64,000 bases of DNA from Rhynchopus sp. YZ270_cl-10. Taxonomy: Eukaryota; Euglenozoa; Diplonemea; Diplonemida; Diplonemidae. The DNA is taken from positions 186,001-250,000 of the forward strand of contig OZ037909.1 of the NCBI GenBank assembly GCA_964035575.1, given 5' to 3'. The position numbers were made by a program, and so were the translations under genes. The notes below the pieces were generated by a model, which saw only the letters and a program-made list of their open reading frames with translations, searched no databases and was not told the DNA's origin. Of this stretch, positions 1 through 11,989 are shown piece after piece. Within the stretch, counting starts at the first letter, position 1; every line of letters begins with the position of its first letter.

Positions 1-330
1 CGTTACCTGCTTCACATAATTCACCTCGCTTCACTCGAACCATTTGTGCAGCAGGTCACTCTCTCGACCTGTAGCGTGGAAAAAATCTATCTTATTTCAC
101 GGCAATAAATAGCCTTTTTTATTAACCTCACCTTTCCCGACTACTACGTTTGTATACCATAACTTAATCACACCCCACATTTACACTTATCACAGGATCG
201 TGAAGTCTGAACTGCACCCGCGATTGCGATGAGAAGCTTCACCGCGGTCCGACATTCAACAACTCAAAATCTACCCGCATCAATCTATTCTGAGTTTGCG
301 GACGAAGATCTGGGTGGAGGGGGGTGGGTA
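1..330. other. Unassigned left edge
   Basis: I see no convincing gene here. The stretch leads into a dispersed repeat starting near 331 and resembles only weakly the DNA just before the second copy of that repeat (61210-61300). Confidence 0.4.
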
Positions 331-1440
331 CACTTAGTCAGTCACTGCTATAGCCATTAACCAAGGGAGCATAGCTAGTGCAAGAAATTCGACTTTGGAA
401 ACCTTCCGGAAAGTCTGTCCTCTGCTTGCGGAGGACTAGACACAAGAAAATATTGCGTTCCCCCAGAAAACCAGTGCACAATTTACACTCCTTGTGGGTG
501 GTCTTGTTGCCTTTTTGGTCAACAGTAATTTTGGCCCAGGCATGCTCTTGAAGCATGACAATTTAGTGTGTATGGGGCAGGGTGTTGTTTTGTTCTGAAT
601 TCTCTTTGTTATAACATCTAAGTCAATCGCGGGTGGTGGTTTGTGTAGCGTGAGGCACTCTTTTTAGCAAACTTCCTGCGGCTGCTAAAGTGTTATTTCT
701 TCGGATTTAACAACGTACAGCGTAACATAGTGGATTAGCCTGGTCGACACAACCTTTGATAGCTATGGGATAACCAACCCCCTTCGACCCCTTGTGGGTT
801 CACTGAACAAGCCCTAGTGGTAGTTAAACGCGATTGACATTTACATTCCTAAAGATGAAAGAACAAGACAACACTTCTGTACCCGCGCATCAAAATTGTG
901 GAAAACTTTGCACCCCAAACACCCTCAACAACGCCCGCCAAAAGGCGCCCCTTGTTGCTGGGACTTGGTTCTCATTGATACACTGCACAGCAGGCATTCC
1001 TCTGAGTCCAACGCAGTTTGGCCTGTCTGCAGCGTTGCACCGAAGGTGCACGAAGACAGGGTCTGGTGGTAAATTTTGCGTCTCGCATTCCCTCAGGGAA
1101 GTTTAAAAACTCTTGAGCTCGGTTTGTTGTCAAAGACATATTCCACCATGTATTGAGGAGGGTAAGACAGTGTTCGCAGTTTGTACTTGATAGCATTACA
1201 ACATTTAACTTCTCCACGGGGGTCTTGGGCCGTTCACTCGGTTCTACCTTGACTACCGGAAGATATTCTTGAGGCCTTTTTGGTCTCTAGAATATCCGGT
1301 CTTCCCGAACGGAGGCACACTTTGTGTGTTACTACGACCTGGCAACTCCAGCAGTAGGTTAAGTAATCTTTCTTGTAAATTGTTGGATCATTATCTCCTC
1401 AGTGCATGGTGGAAGACGTCTTTGACAACTAACCGAGCTC
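331..1440 (+). repeat. Dispersed repeat R1, copy A
   Basis: This ~1.1-kb sequence recurs almost intact at 61304-62402 in the same orientation, in part inverted at 10875-11097, and in part at 14660-14850. No long reading frame is conserved among the copies. Its end carries an imperfect inverted repeat (1118-1165 against 1388-1440, including GAGCTCGGTTTGTTG). At 61.3 kb the same sequence forms the core of a TIR element, so copy A is probably the interior of another, rearranged copy. The family is unidentified. Confidence 0.75.
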
Positions 1441-1579
1441 ACGACTTTTTTCGGTATGTAACTTGGGATAGGCCCACATGATCATGGTCTATCATGTGGT
1501 ACCTGTGTACCACTCGGTTTGCTCCCAGGGCTTTTCGACCAGCAGTCACACATCCAAACAGTGATTTCCCACCTTAGAC

Positions 1580-1715
1580 CACGTAATTACGTACCCTAGG
1601 GTCCGTAATTACGGACCCTAGGGTACGTAATTACGGACCCTAGGGTCCGTAATTACGGACCCGGGTCCGCACTTGAGGGTCCGTAATGAGGGTCCGTAAA
1701 ATTTACGGACCCTCG
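1580..1715. repeat. Palindromic tandem repeat
   Basis: Several units of a self-complementary motif (GGTCCGTAATTACGGACC joined by CTAG) run in tandem, with a variant TACGTAATTACGTA. Every unit is its own reverse complement. It sits between repeat R1 and the fold-back train. Confidence 0.75.
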
Positions 1716-1773
1716 GGTGTGTGGACCCCGCCGTGTAAGGAGTCGGACCCCCTACCCCCCCCCCCCCCCCCCC

Positions 1774-2629
1774 CCTAGGCATACTGTGCAGGCGAGCCGT
1801 TTTTAGGCGAGTTTTTTGTTTTCCTGATTTTCAGGAAAAACTCGCCAAAAACTCGCCCTACTCGCCCATTACTCGCCTATTACTCGCCAAAACTCGCCAA
1901 AAACTCGCCAAAACTCGCCTAAACTCGCCAAAAACTCGCCTAAACTCGCCTAAACTCGCCCCAATTTGGGTGCAAATCCTGGTGCACATACGCACCTTGG
2001 GGGTGAAAATGTGCACCAGGATGTGAAAATGGAGGGCGGGGGTGACTGATGACAACATGCCACTCGAAAACACACAAAAAAAATTGAAATTGTGTCACTT
2101 GTACGTCTAACGGCAACCATGTCACGGCAGTGGCTGACAGGCATGTATGTAAACATTTGCTCCAGGGGAAGATCCAGGCGTGCCATAGATCCCAGGGGGA
2201 CAAGACGTGCTACAATCCGGAGGATGACGAAGACATGAGCCGGGGCTACACTCGCTATACAACAATGTCCTCGTCATGCCGGTAAATGGCAACCCTGCAG
2301 GCCACCCCTTGGCGGTATTCCCCACGAGTACATCGCACCCATCTGTGCAAGCTTCATGGATCCGCAGAAGCTACAGCTGGACTGGTGGTACTGGTTGTGG
2401 AAGCCTACAAAGCAAACTGTAGAGGTCTTGTTCAAGTGGAACGAAAAAAATTTTCTCTTCAAAACTCAAATTTCCCTCATATTTTCGTGTGTACACTTTT
2501 CCCAAGGTAAAATCCCTACCCAAAAAAAAAAAAACTCGCCAAAACTCGCCCCCCAAAAATGGGCGAGTTTTAGGCGAGTTTTTGGCGAGTAGGCGAGTTT
2601 TTTTTACTCGCCCGCACAGTATGCCTAGG
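1774..2629. mobile_element. Fold-back element FB1 (CCTAGGCATAC termini)
   Basis: Both ends read CCTAGGCATACTGTGC when taken inwards, and both arms continue as arrays of the GGCGAGTTTT/ACTCGCC unit (1790-1960 and 2535-2610). The middle (about 1965-2520) is non-repetitive and more GC-rich. Outside the tips lie inverted copies of GGAGTCGKACCCCCTA. No transposase was recognised, so it is non-autonomous. The class is unknown. Confidence 0.75.
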
Positions 2630-3806
2630 GGGTACGACTCCAGCCATTTTTTGCGCACGGAAAATTCATTTGGCATTATCTGGTCATCTCCAAGGCAACT
2701 GCGGGTGAAAAACACCCTCAGAGTGGGTCACAGGGGGCCTGTGGGTCGAAAAACGACCCAGAAGCCACCCCAGAATACAAAAAAATGGAAAAAAATAGTG
2801 AAAAAACGGCTTTTTTCACGTTTTGGCCACTTTGGGCAAAATAGCGATTTTTCGAGAAAAAAATCAAAAACCGGGATATTTTTTGACATCACAAAGCCTC
2901 CTTTGGCACAAATATACCCCAAAAGTGGCCTGTGAGTCCATTCCAACCTGTTTTGGACATATTTGACACTTTTGGAAGTGTTTTTTTGGTGTTTTTAGGT
3001 CAAAAAAATGCCCAAGACATCCCCAAGACACTTTGCACACCCCCTGTTACGGTCATATTTTTTTCGTTTTTTTTGCCTGAAACCCCCAAAATACCCCTCC
3101 CGGACCCCACATAGTCCCGAATATCCATCACACACCCACTCAGAGTGAGTAGAAGCACCCCAAAAAAAATATTTTTTAAAGCCCTAAAATTGTGCTTCAG
3201 TTTCGGCAGCATCCATGTTGAAGTTGAAGGGCTTTAAAAAATATTTTTTTTGGGGTGCTTCTACTCACTCTGAGTGGGTGTGTGATGGATATTCGGGACT
3301 ATGTGGGGTCCGGGAGGGGTATTTTGGGGGTTTCAGGCAAAAAAAACGAAAAAAATATGACCGTAACAGGGGGTGTGCAAAGTGTCTTGGGGATGTCTTG
3401 GGGACGTCTTGGGCATTTTTTTGACCTAAAAACACCAAAAAAACACTTCCAAAAGTGTCAAATATGTCCAAAACAGGTTGGAATGGACTCACAGGCCACT
3501 TTTGGGGTATATTTGTGCCAAAGGAGGCTTTGTGATGTCAAAAAATATCCCGGTTTTTGATTTTTTTCTCGAAAAATCGCTATTTTGCCCAAAGTGGCCA
3601 AAACGTGAAAAAAGCCGTTTTTTCACTATTTTTTTCCATTTTTTTGTATTCTGGGGTGGCTTCTGGGTCGTTTTTCGACCCACAGGCCCCCTGTGACCCA
3701 CTCTGAGGGTGTTTTTCACCCGCAGTTGCCTTGGAGATGGCCAGATAATGCCAAATGAATTTTCCGTGCGTTTGGTCCCAGCCAAAATGGCTGGAGTCGT
3801 ATCCCC
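2630..3806. mobile_element. Fold-back element FB2, giant near-perfect palindrome
   Basis: The left arm (about 2630-3190) is repeated inverted as the right arm (about 3229-3806), around a spacer of about 40 bp near 3210. Identity is high, with one ~20-bp indel near the outer end. The outer tips read GGAGTCGTA followed by CCCCTA. All open frames here are mirror pairs created by the palindrome, so I call no gene. Confidence 0.85.
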
Positions 3807-3835
3807 TACCCCCCCTCCCCCCCCCCCCTAGGGGA

Positions 3836-5036
3836 GGGTCACTGCACGTTAAATCTCTCGATAAATGCGATTTTTCCGATTTTGATCCTCAGAACCGCAG
3901 AAGTCCCCGAAAACTATACCAAACCACCTAGGGGACCCAAAAAACGCACCAGCGCCCCAGTTTTGACACAGAAACACTCAGATAATGCCTGAAATGCAAT
4001 TTTAAAAGAGTGCCTACAGAACTTGTACCTGCCCACCCCTGTAGATAGAGCAACTCACACATCCATCACGCCTCAGTGTGTGCCAGGGGCCAGAAAAGCC
4101 CCCAAAGCCACATATTTTCACCCCAGAACCTATCCCGAGGGGTACCCAGCCTGTTTCGGGGTGTTTAGAGGGACTTGGTGGAACTTAGAACCATGTTTCA
4201 AAAAGGGTACAAGTACTGTGCCAAGGGTTTGCCCTCTCAAGGGACCAAGTACTTGTACCCTTTTTGAAACATGGTTCTAAGTTCCACCAAGTCCCTCTAA
4301 ACACCCCGAAACAGGCTGGGTACCCCTCGGGATAGGTTCTGGGGTGAAAATATGTGGCTTTGGGGGCTTTTCTGGCCCCTGGCACACACTGAGGCGTGAT
4401 GGATGTGTGAGTTGCTCTATCTACAGGGGGGGTGGGCAGGTACAAGTTGGTGGTCACTTTTAAAAAACGCAAAAAAGTCGCTCAGAAGTGGTCAAAAGTG
4501 CCCAAAACCGGGCGGAATTCGATTTTTGGGGTCCAAATGGGCCTATGGTGTGGTTTTTTTTGACCTCAGGGGGTATTTTTTGATTTATTGCCTACTTCAC
4601 GCTTTTTGACGGCTTCAGATACCTTAGGGTGGGAAAACCCTTGGCACAGTACTTGTACCCTTTTTGAAACATGGTTCTAAGTTCCACCAAGTCCCTCTAA
4701 ACACCCCGAAACAGGCTGGGTACCCCTCGGGATAGGTTCTGGGGTGAAAATATGTGGCTTTGGGGGCTTTTCTGGCCCCTGGCCCACACTGAGGCGTGAT
4801 GAATGTGTGATTTGCTCTATCTACGGGGGGTGGGCAGGTACAAGTTCTGTAGGCATTTTTTAAAAATTGCATTTCAGGCATCATCTGAGTGTTTCTGTGT
4901 CAAAACTGGGGCGCTGGTGCGTTTTTTGGGTCCCCTAGGTGGTTTGGTATAGTTTTCGGGGACTTCTGCGGTTCTGAGGATCAAAATCGGAAAAATCGCA
5001 TTTATCGAGAGATTTAACGTGCAGTGACCCTCCCCT
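3836..5036. mobile_element. Fold-back element FB3 with an extra internal inverted copy
   Basis: The outer arms are mirror copies (3836-4225 and 4630-5036), with tips GGGAGGGTCACTGCACG followed by poly(C). A third copy of the inner arm, inverted relative to the left arm, lies at 4240-4445, followed by about 190 bp of unique DNA. No protein gene is supported. The extra copy suggests internal rearrangement or self-insertion. Confidence 0.8.
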
Positions 5037-5217
5037 ACCCCCCCCCCCCCCCCCTCTTTGGGGCCATATTCTGAGCAAGAATTACCCCTACTAGTTATCA
5101 AACACACACACACACACATCGTACCACTATCATGAACGCGCTGGAAAAGAAAGGTAACACTGCATCTACCTCTTGCGTGCTTAGCCACCTTTTAACATAA
5201 AGCTTCTTGCTGTTATA

Positions 5218-5323
5218 CAATCACACAACAAAACATCGGTGGGGGTAAAAACCCTCCTCAGAGTTTTGAAATTCCCAAAATCCACCTTAGTTTTACCCCA
5301 CTGATGTTTGTTGTGTGTGACTG
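5218..5323. mobile_element. MITE, Tc1/mariner-like, copy 1
   Basis: A 106-bp element has inverted ends (CAATCACACAACAAA / its partner ending GTGTGTGACTG) and is flanked by TA on both sides. The interior reads GAAATTCCCAAAATCCA. A second copy of matching length lies at 26805-26911. TA duplication with CA(G/A)T ends fits the Tc1/mariner superfamily. It has no coding capacity. Confidence 0.7.
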
Positions 5324-5733
5324 TATATTACGACACACACAATACACTGTCCCCACTCACCCGTCAGTTCTTTTATGATCCCGAACGACGTATTACCACA
5401 ACCTCACATAGGCAACATCGTTGGGATCACACAACGATAACTACACGAGATCAATTTTTTTTTTCCAAAAAAAAAAATATACAGAACAAAAAGGAATCGA
5501 TAAACGTATGTTTCATGCTTCAAAAAAAGCTCGGAATTTGTTCGTACAGCCTCTGAGGCTCTCTCTCTCTCTCTCTCCTTCTCTCTCCCCACAAAATAGC
5601 ACATCTTTTAAAAAACGTATGTTACAACTGACACTTTATTTTGTTCCTTCGAAAAATCACACAAACTGGAGGGATTACGCGACATCGTACTGTGCACAAC
5701 GCATTCGAAATGCCTGTTATTCTCTTTTCCCAC
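5324..5733. other. Spacer downstream of the first PTB-like gene
   Basis: AT-rich DNA with short homopolymers and a (CT)n run at 5560-5590. A degraded H1-type hairpin module (CTCTTGCGTGCTTAGCC) lies just upstream of the MITE at 5170-5188. I see no gene. Confidence 0.5.
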
Positions 5734-8027
5734 TTAAGGCATGCCAAAGGTGATCCGCAAAGACGACGCTGCATATCCTTCAGCGGGCATCCCATGCAAC
5801 CGCATCAGCACCGCCACCGCTGCACCTACATCCTGCATCGTTGCCGTCCCCATCTTCTTTTCCCCAATGGTCTTAAACGAATAATAATTCCCCGGGGCAA
5901 TCCGCTGAATACTACGCTCTATTGAAGTATCGCTGATGTGAACAGGAATATTGGAGACATGGAGCCTATGTGAAGGAGGATGAACATGCGCAAAATTCCG
6001 CGACCCTGGCTTCGAAAACCTATGCAACTCTGAAAACGTAAAGTCCTGATTCAACAGCCCTGCCTCCTCTCCCGCATCAGCCTCGGGCATGGTCACTTCA
6101 TGCTTTACACTGGCTGCTACCCTCACCCTCCTCCCCTCTATCGGAACCCCATTGAAGTTCTGCCTGGCAACCCTCGCTTGCGCTGCCGTACGGAACATTA
6201 CTAAGGCGGTTTCCCGATTATTATGCAGTATCTTCACCCGCAACACATCCCCGCATGTTGAAAACAGATTTGATATTGCCCTGCAGCTTATCCGGTCTGC
6301 AGGGAGGTTTGACAGCAGCACAACCGGTCCAGCACCGTCCTCTTCCTGTTGTGTTACCGCAACCAACCCTTCCTGGCCTCCAGTAGGTATCGCGCCGGTA
6401 CTGTAGTCTTTTCCGGTGGTTTTGGTGGGGTCGAGTTTGAGGGGTGCCTGGACGAAGGAGTTTGTTGTGGTAATGACCTGGCCTGACCTGAGAGGTTGGC
6501 CGTCGAGAACGGAGCGTGCGGTGCCAGCAGAGGTAGGGGTGTCAAATTCGATGAGGGCTTTGAACATTCCGCCCTTTTCAAAGACGATGACGCGGAGGAC
6601 GGTGCCTGCCTGGGAGAAGAAGTGGTAGAGGACGTCTGGTAGTGAGGAGAGCGCGGTGGCTTCGTGTGGGCTGTGCTGGTCGCGGCCGATGTTGGCAAGA
6701 AGAACCGAGGTTTCGCTGGGCGCAAAGGTACCCCCTTCGTGTCTGGAGTGTTCGCGTTGTTGTTGCGCAAAGGAAAGCTTCATCGGGGATTCGCCAAACC
6801 CCTGAAAGCTTACTCCATGAAGCTCGACCAACACCGTTACCGCCTCCTCTATCGACCCCATCGTCGCCAATCCCATTTTCTTCTCCCCTACAGTCTTGAA
6901 GGAATGATACCGTGCAGTGTTACAGCGTTGCTGCACTGCAGCCTCAATGGTGGTGTCGTCCACCTCAACCGGAAGGTTCGAGATGTGCAGCACCCTAGAC
7001 GGTTGATGAATATGATTGAAGTTGCGCGAACCCGGCTTGCGGAAGCGGTGCAGCTCTGAGAGGGTGAAGTCTTCGTTTAATTCGCCGCCTTCTTCTCCGA
7101 TGAAAACCGCAGATTTGCTGCTCGCAGCGACCCGGAGAGGGCTTCCGTATAGGGTCACCCCATTGAGAAACTGCCTTGCAACGTTCGCCTGATTTACGTT
7201 GCGAAACTCAATGAGCGCCGCCTCGCGGTTGTTGTGAAGAATCTTCACTTTCATCACATCCCCGCAGGTTGAAAAAAGGTTGAACAATGTTCTACACGAC
7301 ACCCCCCTATCAGGCACGTTGGACACCAACACCACAGGGCCTTCCGCGACGGAGGTAGGCGCCCTGCTCTCCCCGACGGCAACAGCGCTGCCGGTGTAGT
7401 CCCTCCCGCGAGAGTTGCCTTCGACCTTGAGGGGGGTAGGTGAGCAGGACGCTGTGAGGGTGATGAGGTGGCCGGAGTGAAGGCATTTTCCGTCGAGTTG
7501 TCGTTTTGCGTGTTGCGCCTCCTCTGGGGTGGGGAATTCAATAAGTCCCTTAGCATGGCCGTTCTTGTCGAAGACGATGATGCGGAGGACGTTGCCAGCG
7601 GTCGAGAAGAATTCATACAACATCTCAGGCATCGCATCAAGCGTGGCCGTGCTCGTCTGTACATGAGAGTGTGCCGCCGCCAGCCCAATGTTCGCAAGCA
7701 ACACAGAAGACCCCGGGTGCTGGTCCACATTAACCTGCGTCCGATCACTCTGTTGTACATCAACCTTCACCCCACCAATCACCGCATCGTTGTGAGAATA
7801 ATACCCAACAAATTGCTGGCAAGCGGAAACCTCCTCAAACTGGATAAACCCAATGTTCCGCGCACGGACCAGAAGCAAATTGCTGATTCTGTGGCAAAAT
7901 GGTTAAAAAAAATGGTTAGGCTTGGGGAGCAGAGTACATACCGTCCGAATGGTGTCCCAAACTTCAGTAAATCCGCATCTGTACAGTCCGGTGGAAGGTG
8001 TCGAAGATACGAAACACAGGTTGCCAT
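5734..8027 (-). CDS. PTB/hnRNP L-like protein with seven RRMs, paralog 1
   Basis: Predicted polypyrimidine-tract-binding-type RNA-binding protein of 746 aa, acting in pre-mRNA splicing or mRNA control. Exons are 8027-7942 and 7888-5734; the 53-nt intron starts GTATGT and ends TTTTGCCACAG. The splice completes RRM1 (ATG at 8027; FGRISNLLLV across the joint). Domains: RRM1 about 3-78, RRM2 90-178, RRM3 213-286, RRM4 327-404, then a second RRM2 422-510, RRM3 550-624 and RRM4 670-745. PTB hallmarks are visible: RDYT after RRM2, VVLVSN and GDVMKVKILHNN in RRM3, and FKTVGEKKMGLATM with VLVELHG in RRM4. Animal PTB has four RRMs, so the 2-3-4 block is duplicated here. A paralog lies at 17869-20178 in the same orientation. 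The protein fold is well supported; its RNA targets are unknown. Confidence 0.92.
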
Positions 8028-8663
8028 AGACGAGGTGTGTAGGCTAGGGGGGGTGGGGGTGGGGCTGGGGTTCTTAGAGATGATAGGAGGTGTGCAAACC
8101 TTAACGTCGTGCCAAATGGGGGCTGGTGCGACTGCTCCTTTGGGTGGAGCTATGTGTGAGAAGAGATGAGATATTTGGTTTTATCTGGCCCCCAAGAGGC
8201 ATCTCAGATAGATTTTTTTATCAAAAAAAAACCATAGGGTGAAAACGATCGTTTTTTTTTTTTTTTTTTTTTTACGAATCTGGGAAAAAGTCATGGATGT
8301 AGAAAGTACGTGACGAAAAAAAAGTACTTTTTTTCCAAAAATCGGGTTACGTGATACTTCACGTACGTGACGTTTTTTGAAAAAATATTTTACGTGATTT
8401 ACGTGATTTCGAAAAAAAAACGAAAAAAAGTACTTTTTTTTTTTTGAAAAATAAAAAGTACTTTTTTTTTCACGTGAAAATCAACGTACGTGAAAATATT
8501 GGAGCGTTTTCGGCCATAAAAATGCCCGAAAACACCCGCATTTGCATTTCCGGAATCCGCCCATTCTGTGGTGGGGGATATACAGAAAAATGGACAAAAT
8601 TTTAGTGACTAAAATTTTCACGAAATATGAACCCACACCCAAATGGGTAAAACATAGATGGTA
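8028..8663. other. Gene-free repeat DNA with palindromic ACGTACGT tracts
   Basis: The interval holds a solo element end (CATAGGGTGAAAACGATCG at 8233, identical to the end at 14128), a T-run, and an inverted cluster of CACGTACGTGA-type motifs at 8300-8490. 8500-8660 resembles subterminal DNA of the hAT-like elements at 15.8 and 24.5 kb (GAATCCGCCC, GTGGTGGGG). No gene seen. Confidence 0.6.
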
Positions 8664-9045
8664 GTCGGGCCGAGTCGGGCCGACCACTTTTCGTTATTTT
8701 TTTTTTCAAAAATATTTTTTTCAGGGTCGGCCCGAGTCGGGCCGAGTCGAAAAAACTCGGCCCGACTCAAAAAAAAGTCGGCCCGAGTCGGGCCGAGTCG
8801 AATTTTTTTTGGTTTTTTTTTTTGGGGGGTTTTTTTTTTTTTTTGAAAACTTGGTTGTATTAGTGTAGCCACCCTAGAGTGTGCTCCACTATATTTTTTT
8901 TTGTTTTTTTTTGGTTTTTTTTTTTTTTGGAAAAGATTTTACTGTGGGGGGGCCGACGGGACCCGACTCGGGCCGACTCGGCCCGACTCGGGCTGACTCG
9001 GGCCGACTCGGGCCGAGTTTTTTTTTCGACTCGGGCCAGTGTTTC
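8664..9045. repeat. Inverted arrays of the GGGCCGAGTC unit
   Basis: Tandem GTCGGGCCGA units (8664-8810) are mirrored by TCGGCCCGAC-type units at 8949-9045. A hairpin module of family H3 (8845-8893) and T-runs lie between the arrays. The same units recur at 13845-13905. Fold-back type, no coding content. Confidence 0.7.
8845..8893 (+). repeat. Hairpin module, family H3
   Basis: GAAAACTTGGTTGTATTAGTG is followed by a short arm and CTCCACTATA; TAGTG pairs with CACTA. Related copies are at 22781, 25892, 31762, 32631, 33616, 39988 and 59591. Confidence 0.6.
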
Positions 9046-9948
9046 CCAGCATCTCACCTAACTCTGAAAATAGGTGAGATTTTGCGGTTTTGCGGGTTTT
9101 TGTATAGATGTGGCGAGCCCGGGCGCGCTTCGCACGCCCGTGTCCCACCTTAGCTCAAGTTGGGGGCCTCCGGCGGAATGTGAGAATTTCTCGGAGTTCG
9201 GCACTTCATTGATATTTGCACCAGGCACACGTGGTACACGAATTATCAGTAACCTCAGTACATTTACAAAATAAACAGCAGTCATGGCAGGCATGACACC
9301 CAAGCGAAGCCACGGTACGCAACATTTCTAAAAATTGTTGACATAAATGTCACTGCTTGTTTTTGTGCCCAAAATTTCTCAGCACTGCTGACCAGGGACA
9401 TTGGGAACATAGGGATTTTTGCGGAGCAAAAAAAAATCAAACAAATGGCGCCGCAGGCGAAAAAAAATTAGGGTACAGTGTAAAAATTTATCTTTTTTAC
9501 AGCACATAGTCACACACCTAACCCTTTTTTGCGGAGCAAAAAAGGGAAAATGGCGCCGCAGGCAAAAAAAATTGAGTTACAGCCTGGATGGTGCGGTCAG
9601 CAACCCAGTTCCCCATGGTACTCCCGTGGTTCAACCATGATTTTTTTTTTTTTTTTTTTTCCTGCAGGTGAGATTTCTCACCTCACTTTTTTTTTTTTTT
9701 TTTCACTGTAACCTACCATGGTAGGCGTGACGCTGACTACACGGTAGTTATTGGTAGCCGCGCCACTGGTACTGCCTCTTGCTTAGTTTTGTTGTTGTGC
9801 TACTTAGCGGGGTTCCACACTGCGACGGGGCAGGGGGGACAGCTTCCCTTTTCCTCTTGGAGACACAGTCCGCACACCTCTCCCCAAGGTGTGGCAGAGC
9901 CTACTGACTCTGGGCTGACGACAAAAGGGGACATGCCCCCATATAAAA
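9046..9948. other. Repeat mosaic without genes
   Basis: 9300-9341 (GCGAAGCCACGGTACGC) recurs at 15462 and inverted at 43090. 9355-9640, with paired TTTGCGGAGC / GGCGCCGCAGG motifs, recurs inverted at 30270-30575. 9668-9690 is the palindrome GTGAGATTTCTCAC. 9860-9945 (CCGCACACCTC...GTGTGGCAGAGC) recurs at 28160-28250. Confidence 0.7.
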
Positions 9949-10874
9949 CACGGATGCTGCCAGATCTGGCCAGATCTCCAGATCTGGGCCGCCCAGATCT
10001 GGCCAGATCTGGAAAATTTTTTTTTTTTTTTTGAAAAAAAAATTTTCCCAGACGTCCCAGATCTGGCCAGATCTGGCCAGATCTGGCCAAATCTGGGAGA
10101 TCTGGGACGTCTGGGAAAATTTTTTTTTCCAGGTACCCCAATGACATAACGAAGTATCGCTTGAAGTACCGTTCAATATACGTTGCTCGTGTGTGCAAGT
10201 TACGAAGTAGGACACACAAGGTATATCAAACGATAAATCAATCAGATAAACGTTACATCATCGGAAAATTGTTGGCACCGCCGCCCTGTCTTCGTATTTA
10301 TTACGTCGACAGGCCAAACAGCGTTGGGCTCAGAAGAAGCAGTGCAAAACACTGGGGATCAACATGAGAACCAACTCCCAACAACACAGGCTACCGAAGT
10401 AGCAGGTGGGGTGTTGCGGGTGTTTGGGGTGAAAGAAAATCGATTTTGGTAAGTTCCAGCAGAAAATTCTTAAGTTTGCACAATTGAGAAGGGTGTTACC
10501 ACTGCCTAATATTATTCGTACATGTGAACCGGTAAGGTCGAGAAGGGTGGACACGGCATACAAGTACAAGTACAAGTAAGACGTACCTTCTACAAAGGCT
10601 GAATTCGCAATTCTTAAGGGATTGAATTCAGCCCCCACGTGGTGTTTTTGAGAAAATCATTCCATGGTATACAGCTAATGGTTCCCGAAGAATGATTCGC
10701 CCCTCCTCGTTCATGCAAACTTAAGAAAATTCTGAAGTAACTACAACCTGGCGTGCGGGTACAGATGCATTGCTTTGTTCTTTCCTCAAAGTCATGTGTG
10801 ATCTCTCGGGTCTGTACTAAAGTCAGTGTTTAGATAAGCATCCACTTGACTCGTTCTAACAACCGTTGAAATCT

Positions 10875-11097
10875 AGAACAAAACAATACACTGCCCCTTC
10901 TCACACCAAGCCGCCATGCTTCAAGAGCATGCCCTGGGCAAAAATTACTCTGACAAAAATTGGTTTTCTGGGGGAACGCAATATTTTCTTGTGCCTAGTC
11001 CTCCGCAAGCAGAGGACAGACTTTCCGGATCCCGAAGTCGAATTTCTTGCACTAGCTATGCTCCCTGGATTAAATGGCTATAGCAGTGACTGACTAA
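10875..11097 (-). repeat. Dispersed repeat R1, copy C (partial, inverted)
   Basis: The reverse complement of 331-590 is recognisable, including CTAGTCCTCCGCAAGC and GCTATAGCAGTGACTGAC. It is embedded in the 3-kb TIR element. Confidence 0.75.
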
Positions 11098-11989
11098 GAG
11101 TTTCATAATAATTAGGGTGGTCTATGGGGTGGGTTAATGGAAAAGTTGGTATATAAACCCGACTTTTACGATCGCCACCTGGTTTTCAAATAATTGCACC
11201 AGCTCTTCCATCGGCACTGCTTCGCTGTCACGATGAAGGGTCGTCGGTTCGGGTACCTGTTAAGAGAAATTGAATGTAAAAGTAGAGACTACAACAAAAA
11301 AACAAACAAACAAACAAGAAGCCGCCCCGTACCCCTTAAACGTAAAAGTGACATTTTTGTTGACAAAAAAAAAAAATAGCTAAAAAATAGCGGACATGTC
11401 GAAAAGGGAGAAAACCGGGGGGTTAAAAACATACCTTGCACTCGGCCCACTCTCCAGGTACAAAGAACATCACTGCACGACAAACCCACTACTACGATAG
11501 AAAATAACTATTTTTTACCGAACAGAAAGGTCGTTTTATTGATGAGTGTTTTCTGAGTGCACACTCAGTGGGGACAAAATGCAACACTTACCGAAAAAAT
11601 TCTCCAATCGGACAAAAACCTTTCTAAACACCCAAAAAAAACACCTCAGTCCACATCCGCTGGGGTCGCGAGATGGAAATATATGGTTTTACAGCTTTTG
11701 GGGGGTCTAGCGTGGGTCCCAGATGCATTTTGCAACGGGTCTGTGTGTGTGTGTGTGCCTCAACCGCTTCACAGTACCCTTTTTTGTAACTGAAAACGAC
11801 GCATCCTGTACCTAAGTGCACTGAAGCCTTGCTTGCGTCCTCCTTCGTGGTTTTGGGCGTTCGCATGCGAGAATCATTATCGCATTCGCACATGTAATTC
11901 TCGCATCACGGAGAGGATTTTAGCGTTACGTGACCACAAAAAAAGTGCACAAAATTAGTTTGGTCAAAAATCACCTTGTACTTGTGAAG

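Noticed and set aside
2489-3785. Mirror-image open frames in the giant palindrome (starting MEWTHRPLLGYI)
   Set aside because: The frames are duplicated by the inverted arms and have low-complexity translations without any domain.
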